Assembly (NCBI GenBank): GCA_934476545.1
Contig: CAKSOB010000064.1
Span: forward strand, 1 to 8,389
Length of the DNA: 8,389 nt
From: an uncultured Eubacteriales bacterium
GTDB lineage: Bacteria > Bacillota > Clostridia > Oscillospirales > Acutalibacteraceae
Reading direction: 5' to 3'
The stretch's first letter is position 1. Every line of letters starts with the position of its first letter. This document shows positions 5,928-8,389 of this stretch, piece after piece. Below the pieces are notes generated by a model. The model did no database searches, was not told the DNA's origin, and was given only the letters and a program-made list of their open reading frames with translations. The position numbers and the translations under genes were made by a program.

Positions 5928-6356
5928 ATGTACGCAATTGAATTGTTTATGAAGAATCAACAAGCGCAGCCGGAGTCGGTTCGATATCCGGCAACCACGC
6001 TGTTTCGAGATAAAGATGGGAAGGTGTTGGAGTGGGAAATCACGCCTATCACCAGTGCGGAAAATGATGAAATCCGAATGGCTTGCAGCAAGGCGCGTTC
6101 CGGCATGACAAAGAAAGAGTTAGAGAACAGCTTTGACGTTTCTTTGTACAATGCCAAGCTGGCAGCTGCCTGCACAACCGAACCGAATTTGCGCAATGTG
6201 AAACTGCAAGACAGCTATGGCGTGAAGTGCGCCGAGGATTTGCTGCGGAAGATGCTGCCGTTGCCCGGTGAGTACGACCGTTATGTGCAGAAGGTGCAGG
6301 AAACCTGCGGCTTTGGCGAGCGGTTTGCGCAGGATGTGGAAACCGTAAAAAACTAA
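5928..6356 (+). CDS. Tail assembly chaperone, short (G-type) form (XkdN-like)
   Basis: This 142-residue protein matches the XkdN family of tail assembly chaperones, which coat the tape measure protein while the tube polymerises and are absent from the finished virion. Family features are the strand WEITPITSAENDEIRMAC (about residues 37-54), the helix with YNAKLAAACTTEPNL (about 76-90), the conserved LQDSYGVKCAEDLLRKML block (about 95-112), LPGEYDRYVQKVQETCGF (about 113-130) and a polar tail ending ETVKN. TAAGGAGGAA at 5911-5920 precedes ATG 5928 by 7 bases. The last codons before the TAA, GTA AAA AAC, contain the heptamer A AAA AAC in the correct phase for -1 slippage. Some ribosomes are therefore expected to continue into the next frame and make a longer 202-residue form. 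The sequence shows the signal; its use is inferred from the gpG/gpGT precedent. Confidence 0.9.
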   Translation: MYAIELFMKNQQAQPESVRYPATTLFRDKDGKVLEWEITPITSAENDEIRMACSKARSGMTKKELENSFDVSLYNAKLAAACTTEPNLRNVKLQDSYGVKCAEDLLRKMLPLPGEYDRYVQKVQETCGFGERFAQDVETVKN

Positions 6357-6424
6357 TCGAGGATGGTGACCTGATGGCAAACGTGATGTATTTTTGCATC
6401 AACGAATGGCATTGGACACCATCC
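6347..6424 (+). promoter_or_regulatory. Programmed -1 ribosomal frameshift signal
   Basis: The heptamer A AAA AAC (6347-6353) is in phase X XXY YYZ with the chaperone frame, and TAA follows at once (6354-6356). Seven bases after the heptamer, GGATGGTG (6361-6368) pairs perfectly with CACCATCC (6417-6424). The 48-base loop contains its own hairpin: TGATGTA (6384-6390) pairs with TGCATCA (6395-6401), with one wobble. Slippery site, spacer length and stem are all in the range known for bacterial and phage -1 frameshifting. Confidence 0.8.
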
Positions 6425-6535
6425 CAGGTTTTTACAATGACTGAAAAAGAGAAAGCCGTTATAATTGCTTGTGTTCAAACGAGAATTGCGGCAGAAGAAA
6501 AAAGTCGAGCAGAAACCGAGCAGCTAAGGAGGTGA
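6347..6535 (+). CDS. Tail assembly chaperone T-type extension, expressed by -1 frameshift
   Basis: The -1 frame relative to the chaperone is open from the slip site to TGA 6533-6535. It adds 60 residues after position 142, beginning LIEDGDLMANVMYFCINEWH and ending in a charged helix (IAAEEKSRAETEQLRR). The WTPSQVFTMTEKEKAVIIACV segment, a short motif followed by a helix, is the sort of sequence found in the T domain of gpGT proteins. In lambda that domain binds the tape measure protein and recruits tube subunits. The full fusion would span 5928 to 6535 and have 202 residues. Separate initiation at ATG 6374 (53 residues) is possible, since GGTGA at 6365-6369 is near, but the exact slippery site makes fusion the better reading. 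The TGA stop lies inside the tape measure ribosome binding site, coupling the two genes. The frame was not found as a long open frame because it is short. Confidence 0.8.
   Translation, partial: KKLIEDGDLMANVMYFCINEWHWTPSQVFTMTEKEKAVIIACVQTRIAAEEKSRAETEQLRR
6526..6535 (+). promoter_or_regulatory. Strong Shine-Dalgarno site of the tape measure gene
   Basis: AAGGAGGTGA is a full match to the anti-Shine-Dalgarno consensus. It overlaps the last two codons (AGG AGG) and the TGA of the frameshift product. From the core GGAGG (6528-6532) there are 9 bases to TTG 6542 and 15 to ATG 6548. This favours TTG as the tape measure start. Ribosomes finishing the long chaperone form would end directly on this site. 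Confidence 0.7.
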
Positions 6536-6541
6536 TGGGGA

Positions 6542-8389
6542 TTGTCGATGATTAAAACATCCTTAATGCTGTATGACGGCATGACAGGACCGCTAAAAAA
6601 TATCACAACGGCTATGAATGTGATGATCAACGCCTTTGAAGCGGCACAATCCGCCAGCCATAACGCCATTGATACCAAGAGCCTGCAAACAGCCAGAGAG
6701 CAGATTGCCAAGGCAAACGCAGCCTTTGGACAGATGGAAGCCGGCATTCAAAAAAATACAGCTGCCCAAAAACGCTTCAACAATGTGTTGCAGCAGGGGC
6801 GCAGCGGTGCAGAGCAGTTGTTGTCCTCCCTGAAAAATGCCGCCATTGTAGCAGCCGGGGTAAAAGCAATCAAGTTTGCGGTGCGAACCTCGGATACCGT
6901 CACCAACACTACCTCCCGCCTGAATTTTTTAGTAGAGGACGGCGGCAGCGTAGAGGACTTGGAAGCGAAAATTATGGAATCGGCGCAGCGGTCAAGGGGC
7001 AGCTACTTGGATACTGCCAATGCGGTTGCCAGCATGGGTGCCAATGCCAAGTCTGCCTTCTCCGGCAACGATGAGCTGAGTGCCTTTATGGAGCAGGTCA
7101 ACAAGCAATTTGTTATCGGCGGTGCATCCGCACAGGGGCAGGCTGCGGCGATGCTTCAGTTGCAGCAAGCAATGGCGGCCGGCGCTTTGCGAGGAGAAGA
7201 ACTGAACTCCATCTTGGAAAATGCGCCGGGTATTGCCCGCACCATTGAAAGCTATATGGGCGTGGCAGAGGGAAGTATCAAGGAATATGCCGAGCAGGGG
7301 TATGTTACTGCAACGGTGGTAAAGAATGCGCTGCTGTCTGCTGCGGATGAAACCAACGCAAAGTTTGAACAGATGCCCATGACCTTTGCGCAGATTTGGC
7401 AGAGCGTAAAAAACCAAGCCTTAGATGCTTTTCGACCGGTGCTGGCTCAAATCAACCAAATTGCAAACAGCGAGCAATTTCAGGAATTTGTAAGTCATTT
7501 CCTTTCCGGAATGCAGACGGCGGCATCGGTGCTTTCTACTATCCTAGAAGGCGTTATCAATGTGGTTAATTTCCTGAGCGATTTGGGCGTTGTCGAGCCG
7601 ATTATCTATGGCTTGGTGACTGCTTTGGTGGTTTGGAAAGCTGCAACCATCGCTATGAAAATTGCGCAAACGTTATTGAATACCGCAATGCTTGCCAGTC
7701 CGATTACTTGGATCATCTTGGCGGTTGCAGCACTGGCAGTGGGCATGATTTGGTTAGCGAATAAAGTTGGTGGCTTCGGAGTGCTATGGCAGTACACCCT
7801 TGCTGTCATGCAGGTTGGTTGGTCGGTAGTATGTAATACGGTGCTATCCGGTATTGACTGGATGGTATACGGCTTTATGTGGCTGTACGACAAAGGCTGC
7901 TGGGTATGGGATAGTCTTCACATTGCCTTTATGCAAGCGTGGAACGGTATCGCAACAACTTTTGAAACCATCCTAAGCGGATTCCTAAACGGTATGGAAA
8001 GCATGGTCAACTGGGCGATTGATATGCTTAACGGGTTAATCAAAGCCTACGATACCGTAGCATCCATTTGGGGCGGTCAAACCAATTTTCAAATTGAGCA
8101 TACCAACTTTGGGCAGGAATACCAGTCTTGGGCGGTAAAACAGCAGGTGCAGCGAGGAAATGACATCACTGCAGCGCAAATGGCGCAAGAACAAGATAGT
8201 ATTCACAGACAATCGGATTTGATTGACCGAGCCAATAAGGCGGCGAGTACCTTTAACAAAGGCTTGACGGATGCCGCAACGGCGTGGTCTGCTGCGGATG
8301 CCTACGCCGAACAAGAACGGAAACGCAAGGAGACAGAAGCAGCTGCTACCGGCGTGACCACTTCCAATATTGCCGCTACTGCTTACGCT
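6542..8389 (+). CDS. Tape measure protein (N-terminal part, 3' truncated)
   Basis: The frame is open for 616 codons to the window end, so only the N-terminal part is seen. The protein sets tail length and is threaded through the growing tube. The start MSMIKTSLMLYDGMTGPLKN fits the usual opening of clostridial tape measures. I prefer TTG 6542 because of its spacing to the Shine-Dalgarno site; ATG 6548 is the alternative. A helical lead (residues about 20-115) is followed by the tape measure domain (about 124-296) with SRLNFLVEDGG, SAQRSRGSYLDTANAVASMG, AMAAGALRGEELNSILENAP and ADETNAKFEQMPMTFAQIW. Residues about 353-409 hold hydrophobic segments (GLVTALVVWKAATIAM and PITWIILAVAALAVGMIWL), as expected for a protein that may help DNA cross the membrane. 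A Gln/Glu/Ala-rich, probably coiled region (about 540-616) runs off the end. Confidence 0.92.
   Translation, partial: MSMIKTSLMLYDGMTGPLKNITTAMNVMINAFEAAQSASHNAIDTKSLQTAREQIAKANAAFGQMEAGIQKNTAAQKRFNNVLQQGRSGAEQLLSSLKNAAIVAAGVKAIKFAVRTSDTVTNTTSRLNFLVEDGGSVEDLEAKIMESAQRSRGSYLDTANAVASMGANAKSAFSGNDELSAFMEQVNKQFVIGGASAQGQAAAMLQLQQAMAAGALRGEELNSILENAPGIARTIESYMGVAEGSIKEYAEQGYVTATVVKNALLSAADETNAKFEQMPMTFAQIWQSVKNQALDAFRPVLAQINQIANSEQFQEFVSHFLSGMQTAASVLSTILEGVINVVNFLSDLGVVEPIIYGLVTALVVWKAATIAMKIAQTLLNTAMLASPITWIILAVAALAVGMIWLANKVGGFGVLWQYTLAVMQVGWSVVCNTVLSGIDWMVYGFMWLYDKGCWVWDSLHIAFMQAWNGIATTFETILSGFLNGMESMVNWAIDMLNGLIKAYDTVASIWGGQTNFQIEHTNFGQEYQSWAVKQQVQRGNDITAAQMAQEQDSIHRQSDLIDRANKAASTFNKGLTDAATAWSAADAYAEQERKRKETEAAATGVTTSNIAATAYA

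Noticed and set aside
6751..6757. In-phase A AAA AAT near the start of the tape measure gene
   Set aside because: The -1 frame ends near 6833 with no domain-like sequence, and a truncated tape measure product has no precedent that I can support here.
7408..7414. A second in-phase A AAA AAC heptamer, in the tape measure gene
   Set aside because: It has no adjacent stop, no obvious stem at the right distance, and the -1 frame closes without a recognisable domain. It is useful as an internal contrast to the chaperone site.

Overview
The window is a piece of the late (virion morphogenesis) region of a phage or prophage, read entirely on the + strand. The base composition is close to balanced, the Shine-Dalgarno sites are strong GGAGG types, and the proteins resemble those of PBSX-like and clostridial myophages. 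Together these suggest a temperate phage with a contractile tail in a low- to mid-GC Gram-positive host, probably a gut Clostridia species. No integrase, lysis gene or host gene is visible, so prophage versus free phage cannot be decided here. I saw no defence system, CRISPR array or insertion sequence.

Layout: the C-terminal end of an unrecognised protein (1-138) and a YjcQ-like winged-helix protein (154-501) come first. A 196-base non-coding stretch follows (502-697), the only sizeable gap. It holds a terminator-like hairpin (516-545), a very exact tRNA-like minihelix (548-592: 7-bp acceptor stem, 5-bp T stem, TTCAAGT loop, discriminator G and CCA), and a possibly structured leader with a repeated GAGAACTAA. 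The head genes are next: scaffold (698-1342), major capsid protein (1360-2301), a 46-residue basic protein (2313-2453) and a gp6-like head-tail connector (2395-2775) that share 59 bases in different frames, a probable head-closure protein (2769-3125), an HK97-gp10-like protein (3125-3673) and a probable tail terminator (3663-4079).

The tail genes follow: sheath (4104-5420), tube (5431-5913), an XkdN-like tail assembly chaperone (5928-6356) and the start of a tape measure protein (6542 to the window end, incomplete). The chaperone ends on a textbook -1 frameshift signal: A AAA AAC immediately before the TAA, a 7-base spacer and a perfect 8-bp stem. The -1 frame is open to 6535 and would give a 202-residue G-T type fusion as well as the 142-residue short form. 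From the connector through the tail terminator the genes overlap by a few bases, and the rest are closely spaced, as expected of one translationally coupled late operon.

The two items most worth a second look are the tRNA-like minihelix between YjcQ and scaffold, for which I know no described role, and the frameshift module with its alternative base pairing.
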